Below are positions 4,638 through 10,410 of a stretch of DNA of 10,410 nucleotides, one piece after another (position 1 is the stretch's first letter; every line of letters starts with the position of its first letter). This stretch comes from an uncultured Bacilli bacterium (GTDB taxonomy: Bacteria; Bacillota_I; Bacilli_A; RF39; UBA660). Position numbers and translations under genes: made by a program. Where the stretch lies: NCBI GenBank assembly GCA_910578745.1, contig CAJTSN010000002.1:1-10410 (forward strand). The letters run 5' to 3'. The notes beneath the pieces are model-generated. The model was not told the DNA's origin. It made no database searches and worked only from the letters and a program-made list of their open reading frames with translations.

Positions 4638-7460
4638 ATGGAAGAAATTATTATTAAAGGAGCTAGAGAAAATAATTTAAAAAATATTGATTTAACTTTA
4701 CCAAAAAATAAATTAATTGTTATGACAGGTGTATCTGGAAGTGGGAAGAGTAGTCTTGCTTTTGATACCATTTATGCAGAAGGGCAAAGGAGATATGTGG
4801 AAAGTCTCTCTGCATATGCTAGACAATTTTTAGGTGGTTCTGAAAAGACAGATGTCGATAGTATTGAAGGTCTTTCTCCTGCTATTTCCATCGATCAGAA
4901 AACGACAAATAAAAACCCACGTTCAACCGTTGGTACTGTAACAGAGATTTATGATTATTTGCGTCTTTTATTCGCACGTATTGGAACACCAACTTGTCCA
5001 AACCATCATAGAAGTATTTCTTCACAAAGTATCGAAGAGATGACCAATCAAGTATTGCAATTAGAAATGGGAACTAAGATTCGTGTTTTAGCTCCTGTTG
5101 TTTATGGAGAAAAAGGAACTCAAAAGGACTTATTAGAAAAATATCGAAAAGATGGTTACGTACGTATGATTATCGATGAGAAAGAATATGATTTAAGTGA
5201 GGAAATCATCTTAGAAAAAAATAAAAAGCACAATATATCTTTAGTCATTGATCGCTTAATTATTAAAGAAGATATTCGAAGTCGATTATATGAATCTATT
5301 GAAACCGCTTCTAAGGAGGCAAAAGGAAAAGTAGTCATTGATGTTGTTGGAGGGGAAGCTTTTTTGATGAGTGAAGCTTATGCTTGTCCTGATTGTGATT
5401 TTTCTCTTCCAGAGTTGGAACCTAGACTTTTTTCTTTTAATGCTCCATATGGCTCTTGTCCTGACTGTAAGGGACTCGGCATTAAATATAAATTAGATGT
5501 GGATTTAATTATTCCTGATCGGATGAAGAGTATCAATGAAGGGGCAATTACCTGTATCTCTGATGATGATACAAGTACCATTCGAACGCAATTAGACACA
5601 TTAGCGAAACATTTTGACATTGATTTAGATGTTCCCGTTGCCAAACTAGATTCTAAAAAGTTAGATATTCTTTTATATGGTACAAATGAAACACTCGAAT
5701 ATCATTATATTTCGAAAAATGGAAATACAAGGACAAGTCGTGATACATTTGAAGGCATTATCACAAATTTAGAACGCCGATATATAGAAACAAAAAGTAC
5801 TTGGATTCGAGACTGGATTGAAGGATTTATGACAGAACTTACTTGTCCAACTTGTCATGGAGCTCGCTTACGAAGTGATGTTTTATCTGTTTTAATTGGT
5901 GGGAAAAACATCTATGAAGTGACTCAGCTTTCTATTAAAGAATTCTATCAATTTTTAACGGAACTTTCCTTAACCAAAGAACAAGAAGAAATTGCTCGTT
6001 TGATCGTAAAAGAGATTCGTTCGCGATTGGAATTTTTAATTAATGTGGGATTAGAATATTTGACACTTTCTAGAAATGCAGCCACTTTATCTGGTGGGGA
6101 AGCACAACGTATTCGTTTAGCAACTCAAATTGGTTCTCATCTAACAGGTGTTTTGTATGTACTTGATGAACCATCAATAGGACTACATCAACGAGATAAT
6201 GAACGTCTAATTCAGTCCATGTTAAATATGCGTGATTTAGGAAATACACTGGTTGTTGTAGAACATGATACAGATACCATGCTAAGAGCTGATTATTTAG
6301 TGGATATCGGTCCTGGAGCAGGAGAGAATGGAGGAGAAGTTATCGCTTGTGGAACGCCAGAAGAGGTGATGAAAAATCCAAAGAGTTTAACTGGAAAATA
6401 TTTAACGGGAAAAGAAAGAATTGAAATTCCTAAAGCTCGAAGAAAAGGAAATAAAACTTATTTAGAAATTAAGGGTGCGAAAGAAAATAATTTAAAGAAT
6501 CTTCATGTTAAAATTCCTTTAGGAACATTGACTTGTATTACAGGTGTATCTGGAAGTGGAAAAAGTACGCTTATAAACGAAATTCTGTATAAGGCCGCAC
6601 GAAATTTCTTATATAAATCGAAAGAAAAACCGGGTCTTTATAAAGAAATAAAGGGATTAGAACTTATCGATAAAGTGATAGATATTTCACAAACCCCGAT
6701 TGGAAGAACCCCTAGAAGTAATCCCGCCACTTATACAGGGGTATTCGATGATATACGTGATGTATTTACAGAAACAAAAGAGGCGAAGATACGAGGTTAT
6801 GATAAAGGAAGATTTTCTTTTAATGTAAAGGGTGGACGTTGCGAGTCTTGTTGGGGAGATGGTGTAAAAAAAATAGAAATGCACTTTCTACCAGATGTTT
6901 ATGTTCCATGTGAAGTATGTGGTGGAACTAGGTATAATATGGAAACTTTACAAATTAAGTATAAAAATAAGAATATTTATGATATACTAGAGATGCGTGT
7001 AGCAGAGGCAATCGAATTTTTTGACAACTTTCCTAAAATTAAAGCAAAGTTACAAATGTTAATCGATGTGGGACTTGATTATATTAAATTGGGACAATCC
7101 GCTCCTACTTTATCTGGGGGAGAAGCCGCTCGTGTGAAATTAGCAAAAGAACTTCAAAAAAAGCCGACAGGAAAAAGTTTGTTTATTTTAGATGAGCCTA
7201 CAACAGGATTACATTCTCATGATATTAAAAAATTATTGACTATTTTAAATCGTATTGTGGAAAATGGAGATACTGTACTAGTAATCGAACACAATTTAGA
7301 TGTCATTAAAGTAGCCGATTATATTATTGATTTAGGTCCTGAAGGAGGAGACGGTGGAGGTACGATCGTTGCCAAAGGAACGCCAGAAGAAGTAAGTCAA
7401 GTAAAAGAGAGTTATACAGGAAAGTTCTTAAAACCGCTATTAGAAGGGAAGAAACTATGA
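4638..7460 (+). CDS. uvrA: Excinuclease ABC subunit UvrA
   Basis: UvrA is the damage-sensing ATPase of nucleotide excision repair; it loads UvrB on lesions. The 940 residues match the family and the gene is intact. The first ATPase half has Walker A GVSGSGKSS (31-39), signature LSGGEAQ (484-490) and Walker B with Asp510-Glu511. The UvrB-binding and DNA-reading insert carries a zinc module with Cys250, Cys253, Cys274 and Cys277. The second half has Walker A from residue 636, the C-terminal zinc finger (Cys735, Cys738, Cys758, Cys761) around EMHFLPDVYVPCEVC, signature LSGGEAA (825-831) and Walker B Asp852-Glu853. The start follows AAGGAAGTG at a proper distance. uvrB, often the upstream partner, is not here. 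The stop overlaps the next start (ATGA), so the downstream membrane protein is probably co-translated. Confidence 0.98.
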   Translation: MEEIIIKGARENNLKNIDLTLPKNKLIVMTGVSGSGKSSLAFDTIYAEGQRRYVESLSAYARQFLGGSEKTDVDSIEGLSPAISIDQKTTNKNPRSTVGTVTEIYDYLRLLFARIGTPTCPNHHRSISSQSIEEMTNQVLQLEMGTKIRVLAPVVYGEKGTQKDLLEKYRKDGYVRMIIDEKEYDLSEEIILEKNKKHNISLVIDRLIIKEDIRSRLYESIETASKEAKGKVVIDVVGGEAFLMSEAYACPDCDFSLPELEPRLFSFNAPYGSCPDCKGLGIKYKLDVDLIIPDRMKSINEGAITCISDDDTSTIRTQLDTLAKHFDIDLDVPVAKLDSKKLDILLYGTNETLEYHYISKNGNTRTSRDTFEGIITNLERRYIETKSTWIRDWIEGFMTELTCPTCHGARLRSDVLSVLIGGKNIYEVTQLSIKEFYQFLTELSLTKEQEEIARLIVKEIRSRLEFLINVGLEYLTLSRNAATLSGGEAQRIRLATQIGSHLTGVLYVLDEPSIGLHQRDNERLIQSMLNMRDLGNTLVVVEHDTDTMLRADYLVDIGPGAGENGGEVIACGTPEEVMKNPKSLTGKYLTGKERIEIPKARRKGNKTYLEIKGAKENNLKNLHVKIPLGTLTCITGVSGSGKSTLINEILYKAARNFLYKSKEKPGLYKEIKGLELIDKVIDISQTPIGRTPRSNPATYTGVFDDIRDVFTETKEAKIRGYDKGRFSFNVKGGRCESCWGDGVKKIEMHFLPDVYVPCEVCGGTRYNMETLQIKYKNKNIYDILEMRVAEAIEFFDNFPKIKAKLQMLIDVGLDYIKLGQSAPTLSGGEAARVKLAKELQKKPTGKSLFILDEPTTGLHSHDIKKLLTILNRIVENGDTVLVIEHNLDVIKVADYIIDLGPEGGDGGGTIVAKGTPEEVSQVKESYTGKFLKPLLEGKKL

Positions 7461-8092
7461 AATTTGATTATTCATTTACGAGAGAAGACTATATCACATT
7501 TTTAAGAATGTTGAATCGAAAAAGTAATTTGATCTGTGTCTTTTTGTTTACTATTATCTATTTTATTGCTATCTTTGATTTAATAAAAAATAATTTTCTT
7601 CTTGTTTGTATCTTTTATTTCGTTAGTGTTGCTATTTTATATAGTGTTCTTACAATAATTTCACTTTTATTTGCCCATTTTATGGCGAAGAGAAATGATA
7701 AAATTTTAGAGTATGCTTATGGAACGTATCATATTTCTATTGATAAAAATGGAATTAAAGAGGAAATTGAAAATAAAAAGTTTGAAATTAAATTTCAAGA
7801 GGTAGCACGTATCAGTACTTCTAAGAATTATTTTATTGTGCATCCTAAAAATAGTGGCATTATGTATATATTTATGAAGAGTGGATTTAAGACAGTTACA
7901 AACTATTTAGAGTGTAAAGATAAAATCCTTTCTTATATAGAACAAGTGAAAAGTGGAGAAATAGAAGAGATAGAAGAACCAGAAAAAAAAGAAAGCGAAC
8001 CACTAAAAAAGCAAAATTCGGTAGAAAAGAAGAAGTCTATACCAAAAAATACAACAAAAAAGAAATCTTCTAAAAAGAAAAATACTGCATAA
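7457..8092 (+). CDS. YcxB-like membrane protein with a lysine-rich tail
   Basis: This 211-residue protein has the layout of the YcxB family: an N-terminal strand-like lead (KFDYSFTREDYITF, 2-15), two membrane segments (about 24-42 and 47-75), then a small soluble domain of about 85 residues (YGTYHISIDKNGIKEEI, 88-104, to LSYIEQV, 158-164). The biochemical role of that family is not known to me. The tail from about 167 to 211 is low complexity: an acidic start (EIEEIEEPEKK), then Lys/Ser repeats such as KKKSSKKKN (201-209), which could bind nucleic acid or acidic lipids on the cytoplasmic side. The start overlaps the uvrA stop by four bases, so the two are translationally coupled, though a link to DNA repair is only suggested by position. 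The stop codon lies in the loop of the following terminator. Family assignment is by overall pattern. Confidence 0.8.
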   Translation: MKFDYSFTREDYITFLRMLNRKSNLICVFLFTIIYFIAIFDLIKNNFLLVCIFYFVSVAILYSVLTIISLLFAHFMAKRNDKILEYAYGTYHISIDKNGIKEEIENKKFEIKFQEVARISTSKNYFIVHPKNSGIMYIFMKSGFKTVTNYLECKDKILSYIEQVKSGEIEEIEEPEKKESEPLKKQNSVEKKKSIPKNTTKKKSSKKKNTA

Positions 8093-8104
8093 ACAGTATT
8101 TTTT
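8078..8104. terminator. Bidirectional terminator between convergent genes
   Basis: AAAAATACTG (8078-8087) pairs with CAGTATTTTT-type bases (8094-8103) around the six-base loop CATAAA, with T runs on both strands. The TAA stop of the YcxB-like gene (8090-8092) lies in the loop, and the tspO stop (8103-8105, minus) lies at the other foot of the stem. One element therefore ends both convergent transcripts. Confidence 0.8.
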
Positions 8105-8558
8105 ATAAGTTCATAAAATAGATGACAAGAGTTAAAAGGGTAGCATAGATAGAAAAGAAAACATAAGGAATGAGAAAATAAGAAGCTTTTTTGTTTAGTT
8201 CTTTTGTTTCATAGTAGAGAAATAGGGAAGTAATGAAAATAAGAACGGTATCGATAAAGGCGAAAAAAATATTTTCTAGGGTAAAGAAAAAGAAAAGGAA
8301 GAATTGGTTGAATAAATAGTTATAGAAGAGTGCTTTTTGATATTCCTTTTCATAACGGATGTAATTTTTTTTCAGTAGTATGGTAATACTAATGGCGATT
8401 AAAAAATAGAGAATCGTCCAAACCGGAAAAAAGAAACTTTTTGGTAGAGCAAAGGCTGGAAGATGAATTTCATCATAAAAAGAAAGGTTCGAAGAAAAGA
8501 AAATGCCAGATAGAAACCATGGAAGAAAAGAAATTAGAAAATAGGTTAAAGATTTCAA
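8103..8558 (-). CDS. tspO: TspO/MBR family membrane protein (divergent)
   Basis: TspO proteins are five-helix membrane proteins that bind porphyrins and related ligands. This 151-residue one has five hydrophobic segments (about 5-22, 43-62, 78-95, 97-116, 127-149) and family landmarks: FPVWTILYFLIAIS (44-57), NYLFNQFF (80-87), AFIDTVLIFITSLFL (100-114) and LIPYVFFSIYATLL (129-142). It resembles the Bacillus YtaB branch in the NYxFNQ stretch. Oddities: the usual PxWTPP loop reads PAFALP (34-39), and the Trp of the PYxxW motif is Phe135; only Trp47 and Trp14 remain. The start is TTG, eight bases after GAGGTG of the site at 8565-8574 (minus). It runs against uvrA and the YcxB-like gene, sharing their terminator, and is divergent from the rhomboid gene. 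The function is inferred from family only. Confidence 0.85.
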   Translation of the reverse strand: MKSLTYFLISFLPWFLSGIFFSSNLSFYDEIHLPAFALPKSFFFPVWTILYFLIAISITILLKKNYIRYEKEYQKALFYNYLFNQFFLFFFFTLENIFFAFIDTVLIFITSLFLYYETKELNKKASYFLIPYVFFSIYATLLTLVIYFMNL

Positions 8559-8571
8559 TTTAGCTCACCTC

Positions 8572-8600
8572 TTTACAAAGTATATGCGTTTTAGTATAAT
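8572..8600 (+). promoter_or_regulatory. Near-consensus promoter of the rhomboid gene
   Basis: TTTACA (8572-8577), 17 bases, TATAAT (8595-8600). This is one of the best sigma-A matches in the window. Its -35 lies on the Shine-Dalgarno of the divergent tspO gene, and its -10 overlaps a minus-strand TATACT. Confidence 0.8.
8593..8598 (-). promoter_or_regulatory. Candidate tspO -10 element
   Basis: Read on the minus strand, 8598-8593 is TATACT, which would start tspO mRNA near 8586 and leave a leader of about 28 bases to the TTG start. No good -35 is seen at 17 bases; TCATCA at 18 is weak. It overlaps the -10 of the opposite promoter. Confidence 0.35.
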
Positions 8601-8624
8601 AGTATTACGTTTGAGGTGATGAAA

Positions 8625-9785
8625 ATGGATGCGATTCGGCTAGGACAAAATGATGAAACAGTTATGAAATTGCTACATTATTTTATAACGGAAAAAGGGT
8701 ATAATCCTGTCATCTTACATGGGGTAAAAGATGAAATTTGGCTTGAAAATATGGAAGAGGATTATGAGATTATTCGTATTGTATCTGAATATATTCATAA
8801 TGATGAACAGTTGAATTTTAATTTGTTTCGTACAAGACAGATTATAAGAAAAATCAAAAAATCGACTTGTACATTTAAAGTAAATACATTAAGTTTGTTT
8901 GTAAATTTGGGAGACAATGTGGCTTTTAAAAAGTTTGAGCATATGGATCATATTGACTGTGCGAAGATTGGTTCTATTCATGATGTGACGAACTATGATT
9001 TTATCATGCAAGAATTTCCAAATCTTACAGTTAAGACAGACTTTAAAGAAGAGGGCATGCGTCTATTTCTAAAAATAACCGAAGATATTTCGAATAAGAA
9101 CCAACAGATTTCTATGCAAGCGGCTGACGTATTTAAAAAGAAGAAGCCACTTCTTACTTTATTAATTATTGCTTTAAATATTGTCCTCTTTTTTCTAATG
9201 TATATTCTTGGAAACGGTTCAGAGGATAGTTCTACTTTAGTTCAGTTTGGAGCGATGGTAAAAGAGTTTGTTCAAGAAGGCGAATTTTACCGACTATTTA
9301 CAAGTAGTTTTTTACATATAGGTGTCATTCATTTGTTATGTAATATGTATTGTTTATATATTGTTGGCTGTGAAATTGAAAATTTCTATGGAAAAGGAAA
9401 GTTTTTTCTTATTTATTTAGGAAGTGCGGTTCTAGGTAACTTATTATCGATGGCTACAACTTCAGGAATAGCGGCTGGTGCAAGTGGAGCTATTTTTGGT
9501 TTATTTGGGGCTCTTATTTATTTCGGATATCATTATCGAGTGTATTTGGGTTCTGTGATTCGTTCCCAGATTATACCGCTTGTTCTTTTGAATTTAGGGT
9601 TAGGTTTCATGTTACCAAGAGTTGATAATGCAGCGCATATCGGTGGATTAATAGGAGGCGTTTTATTATCGGCAGCTTTAGGTGTAAGATATAAATCAAC
9701 AAAAATGCAACAAGTGAATGGTTGTATTCTAACGATTATATTTACAGGCTTTTTAATCTATCTGGCTTTCTTCCCTGTTGGATAA
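8625..9785 (+). CDS. Rhomboid family intramembrane serine protease (YqgP/GluP-like)
   Basis: Rhomboids cut membrane proteins within or near the bilayer. In this 386-residue protein a cytosolic N-terminal domain (about 1-170) precedes about seven membrane helices. Core motifs: YRLFTSSFLH (222-231), HLLCNMY (236-242, with the oxyanion Asn240), GASGAIFG (285-292, nucleophile Ser287) and AAHIGGLIGG (336-345, catalytic His338). The dyad is intact, so activity is expected. The N-terminal domain plus a 6+1 helix layout recalls Bacillus YqgP, but the C-terminal TPR repeats of that protein are absent; the chain ends after the last helix. I chose ATG 8625 because GAGGTG (8613-8618) lies six bases upstream. 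The in-frame GTG at 8616 is inside that ribosome site and ATG 8619 is too close. The gene is monocistronic, with its own promoter and terminator. Substrates are unknown. Confidence 0.93.
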   Translation: MDAIRLGQNDETVMKLLHYFITEKGYNPVILHGVKDEIWLENMEEDYEIIRIVSEYIHNDEQLNFNLFRTRQIIRKIKKSTCTFKVNTLSLFVNLGDNVAFKKFEHMDHIDCAKIGSIHDVTNYDFIMQEFPNLTVKTDFKEEGMRLFLKITEDISNKNQQISMQAADVFKKKKPLLTLLIIALNIVLFFLMYILGNGSEDSSTLVQFGAMVKEFVQEGEFYRLFTSSFLHIGVIHLLCNMYCLYIVGCEIENFYGKGKFFLIYLGSAVLGNLLSMATTSGIAAGASGAIFGLFGALIYFGYHYRVYLGSVIRSQIIPLVLLNLGLGFMLPRVDNAAHIGGLIGGVLLSAALGVRYKSTKMQQVNGCILTIIFTGFLIYLAFFPVG

Positions 9786-9791
9786 AATTTT

Positions 9792-9816
9792 AAAATCTCT
9801 TTTTAGGGATTTTTTT
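9792..9816 (+). terminator. Terminator after the rhomboid gene
   Basis: AAAATCTC (9792-9799) pairs with GGGATTTT (9806-9813), one G-T pair included, around TTTTTA, followed by seven T in total (9810-9816). It starts seven bases after the stop codon. Confidence 0.75.
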
Positions 9817-10207
9817 CGTTTGATAAGGTATAAAATATTTAGAAAGAAAAAGCAAGAAAATAGAATATCGTAAAAATCAATGAAAAGGAATGAACAATGA
9901 TGAAGAAGGAAAACCAAATTGGGAGAGTAAAATTGTAAAGTTAGAAGAAAAGTAGAGGAATCCCTTTTTTTATGATTCTGTTCTATATGATTTTCTAAAA
10001 TCGAGAAGTTTCTTATTATATTGTTGCTAGGATTGGATCCTCATGCATACTTCTTTTTATCAAATTAATGGATAATTGTAAAATAAGAATTCTAAATGGG
10101 AAGTTCTATGCTGTTTTTGGATAGGGAAGATTTCATATAAAAAATAAGGTCTAGGGTTTTATGTAAGATTTGAATGATTAGGAAACCTATTCGCTCTTTT
10201 TTAGAAT
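9817..10207. other. Non-coding gap of about 390 bases
   Basis: No frame on either strand gives an ORF of more than about 25 codons with a plausible start and ribosome site. Small inverted repeats are present: GATTT/AAATC (9989-10002), AGGAT/ATCCT (10029-10041) and GATTAGG/CCTATTC (10176-10192). I cannot match the stretch to a known structured RNA. It could hold a small RNA or the remains of a lost gene. Confidence 0.45.
10176..10202 (+). terminator. Weak terminator-like hairpin
   Basis: GATTAGG (10176-10182) pairs with CCTATTC (10186-10192) with one mismatch around AAA, and six T follow at 10197-10202. If real, it would end a transcript that begins inside the preceding gap. No such transcript is otherwise supported. 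Confidence 0.3.
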
Positions 10208-10236
10208 TTTACATTCTCTTCATTTTGTGTTATACT
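10208..10236 (+). promoter_or_regulatory. Sigma-A promoter of the right-edge gene
   Basis: TTTACA (10208-10213), 17 bases, TATACT (10231-10236) with TGT before the -10 (extended). The start codon follows only 16 bases after the -10, so the leader is very short and the ribosome site AAAGGTG (10240-10246) lies at the mRNA start. Confidence 0.75.
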
Positions 10237-10251
10237 ATGAAAGGTGTTAGT

Positions 10252-10410
10252 ATGAAGAAAAAAAGAATACTTTCTATATATCTTCTTGTTTTAATAATCG
10301 CAGGTTTAATTTCTGTTCCAATTTGGAAACAATTAGAAAAGACGACTAGTATTGCTTTTTCTGAAAAAAAGCGGACAACAGCCTCCGCACTGTGCGGTGA
10401 GGGGGACAAC
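10252..10410 (+). CDS. Partial CDS: secreted or membrane-anchored protein, N-terminus only
   Basis: The first 53 codons are visible; the frame is open to the window edge. Residues 1-5 (MKKKR) are followed by a hydrophobic stretch (about 6-24), as in a signal peptide or signal anchor, then WKQLEKTTSIAFSEKKR. No family can be named. The start has a ribosome site AAAGGTG at 10240-10246 and a strong promoter. From about residue 40 the codons become GC-rich (TTASALCGEGDN), unlike all other genes here, so the frame may be disrupted there by an insertion or an assembly join. The reading of the last 12 or so residues is uncertain. Confidence 0.6.
   Translation, partial: MKKKRILSIYLLVLIIAGLISVPIWKQLEKTTSIAFSEKKRTTASALCGEGDN
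10382..10403. repeat. GC-rich hairpin at the window edge
   Basis: CCGCA (10385-10389) and TGCGG (10393-10397) pair around CTG, and the stem can extend by CCT/AGG past a two-base bulge. The sequence GGACAAC occurs on both sides (10373-10379 and 10404-10410), 31 bases apart. The local composition is foreign to the rest of the window. Confidence 0.5.

Noticed and set aside
4725..6570. 20-base identical stretch (ACAGGTGTATCTGGAAGTGG) and nearby similar bases in the two halves of uvrA
   Set aside because: These are the two Walker A regions of the duplicated ABC ATPase domain, so similarity is expected from the gene's architecture.
8616..8624. GTG (8616) or ATG (8619) as the rhomboid start
   Set aside because: GTG 8616 falls inside the Shine-Dalgarno GAGGTGAT and ATG 8619 is too close to it; ATG 8625 has normal spacing.
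4304..10150. Shared short words between the two long gaps (GATTCT, ATACTTCT, GGGAAGATTT)
   Set aside because: The words are not in the same order or spacing in 4273-4580 and 9817-10207, so a common repeat family is not supported; chance in AT-rich DNA is enough.
1..10410. CRISPR array, tRNA, rRNA, insertion sequence or phage genes
   Set aside because: No regularly spaced repeats, cloverleaf, transposase, integrase or phage motifs were seen on either strand.

Overview
This window reads as chromosomal DNA from a low-GC Gram-positive bacterium (Firmicutes/Bacillota). The DNA is very AT-rich, Shine-Dalgarno sites are strong (GGAGG or GAGGTG types), promoters look like the sigma-A TTGACA/TATAAT class, and genes are packed tightly with 1- and 4-base overlaps. 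Two genes start with TTG. Tryptophan is encoded by TGG and TGA is used as a stop (uvrA ends in an ATGA overlap), so this is the standard bacterial code and not the Mollicutes one. Genus cannot be assigned from the sequence alone; a Bacilli or Erysipelotrichia-like gut lineage is a reasonable guess.

Layout. (1) 1-1881: a promoter and a two-gene operon, a small PglC-type phosphoglycosyl transferase that starts surface glycan synthesis, then an unrecognised four-segment membrane protein, closed by a hairpin terminator. (2) 1880-4272: the divisome pair ftsA (TTG start) and ftsZ, with a terminator whose 5' arm lies in the last ftsZ codons. (3) 4273-4637: a gap with nested inverted repeats, a possible internal promoter and the uvrA promoter. 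(4) 4638-8104: uvrA translationally overlapping a YcxB-like two-TM protein with a lysine-rich tail, ending in a bidirectional terminator shared with the convergent gene. (5) 8103-8558 (minus): a short, divergent TspO. (6) 8572-9816: a rhomboid protease with a YqgP-like cytosolic N-terminal domain, fired from a near-consensus promoter that overlaps a candidate tspO promoter. (7) 9817-10251: a gap of about 430 bases that I read as non-coding. (8) 10252-10410: the start of a secreted or anchored protein cut by the window edge, whose last 40 bases are abruptly GC-rich.

Most of the content is housekeeping: cell division (FtsA tethers FtsZ to the membrane), nucleotide excision repair (UvrA), envelope glycan initiation and membrane proteolysis. 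I found no evidence for a new defence, mobile or biosynthetic system. The parts that most deserve a second look are the orphan membrane protein coupled to the glycan-priming enzyme, the structured ftsZ-uvrA gap, the stop codons placed inside terminator loops, the TspO lacking usual tryptophans, and the compositional break at the right edge.
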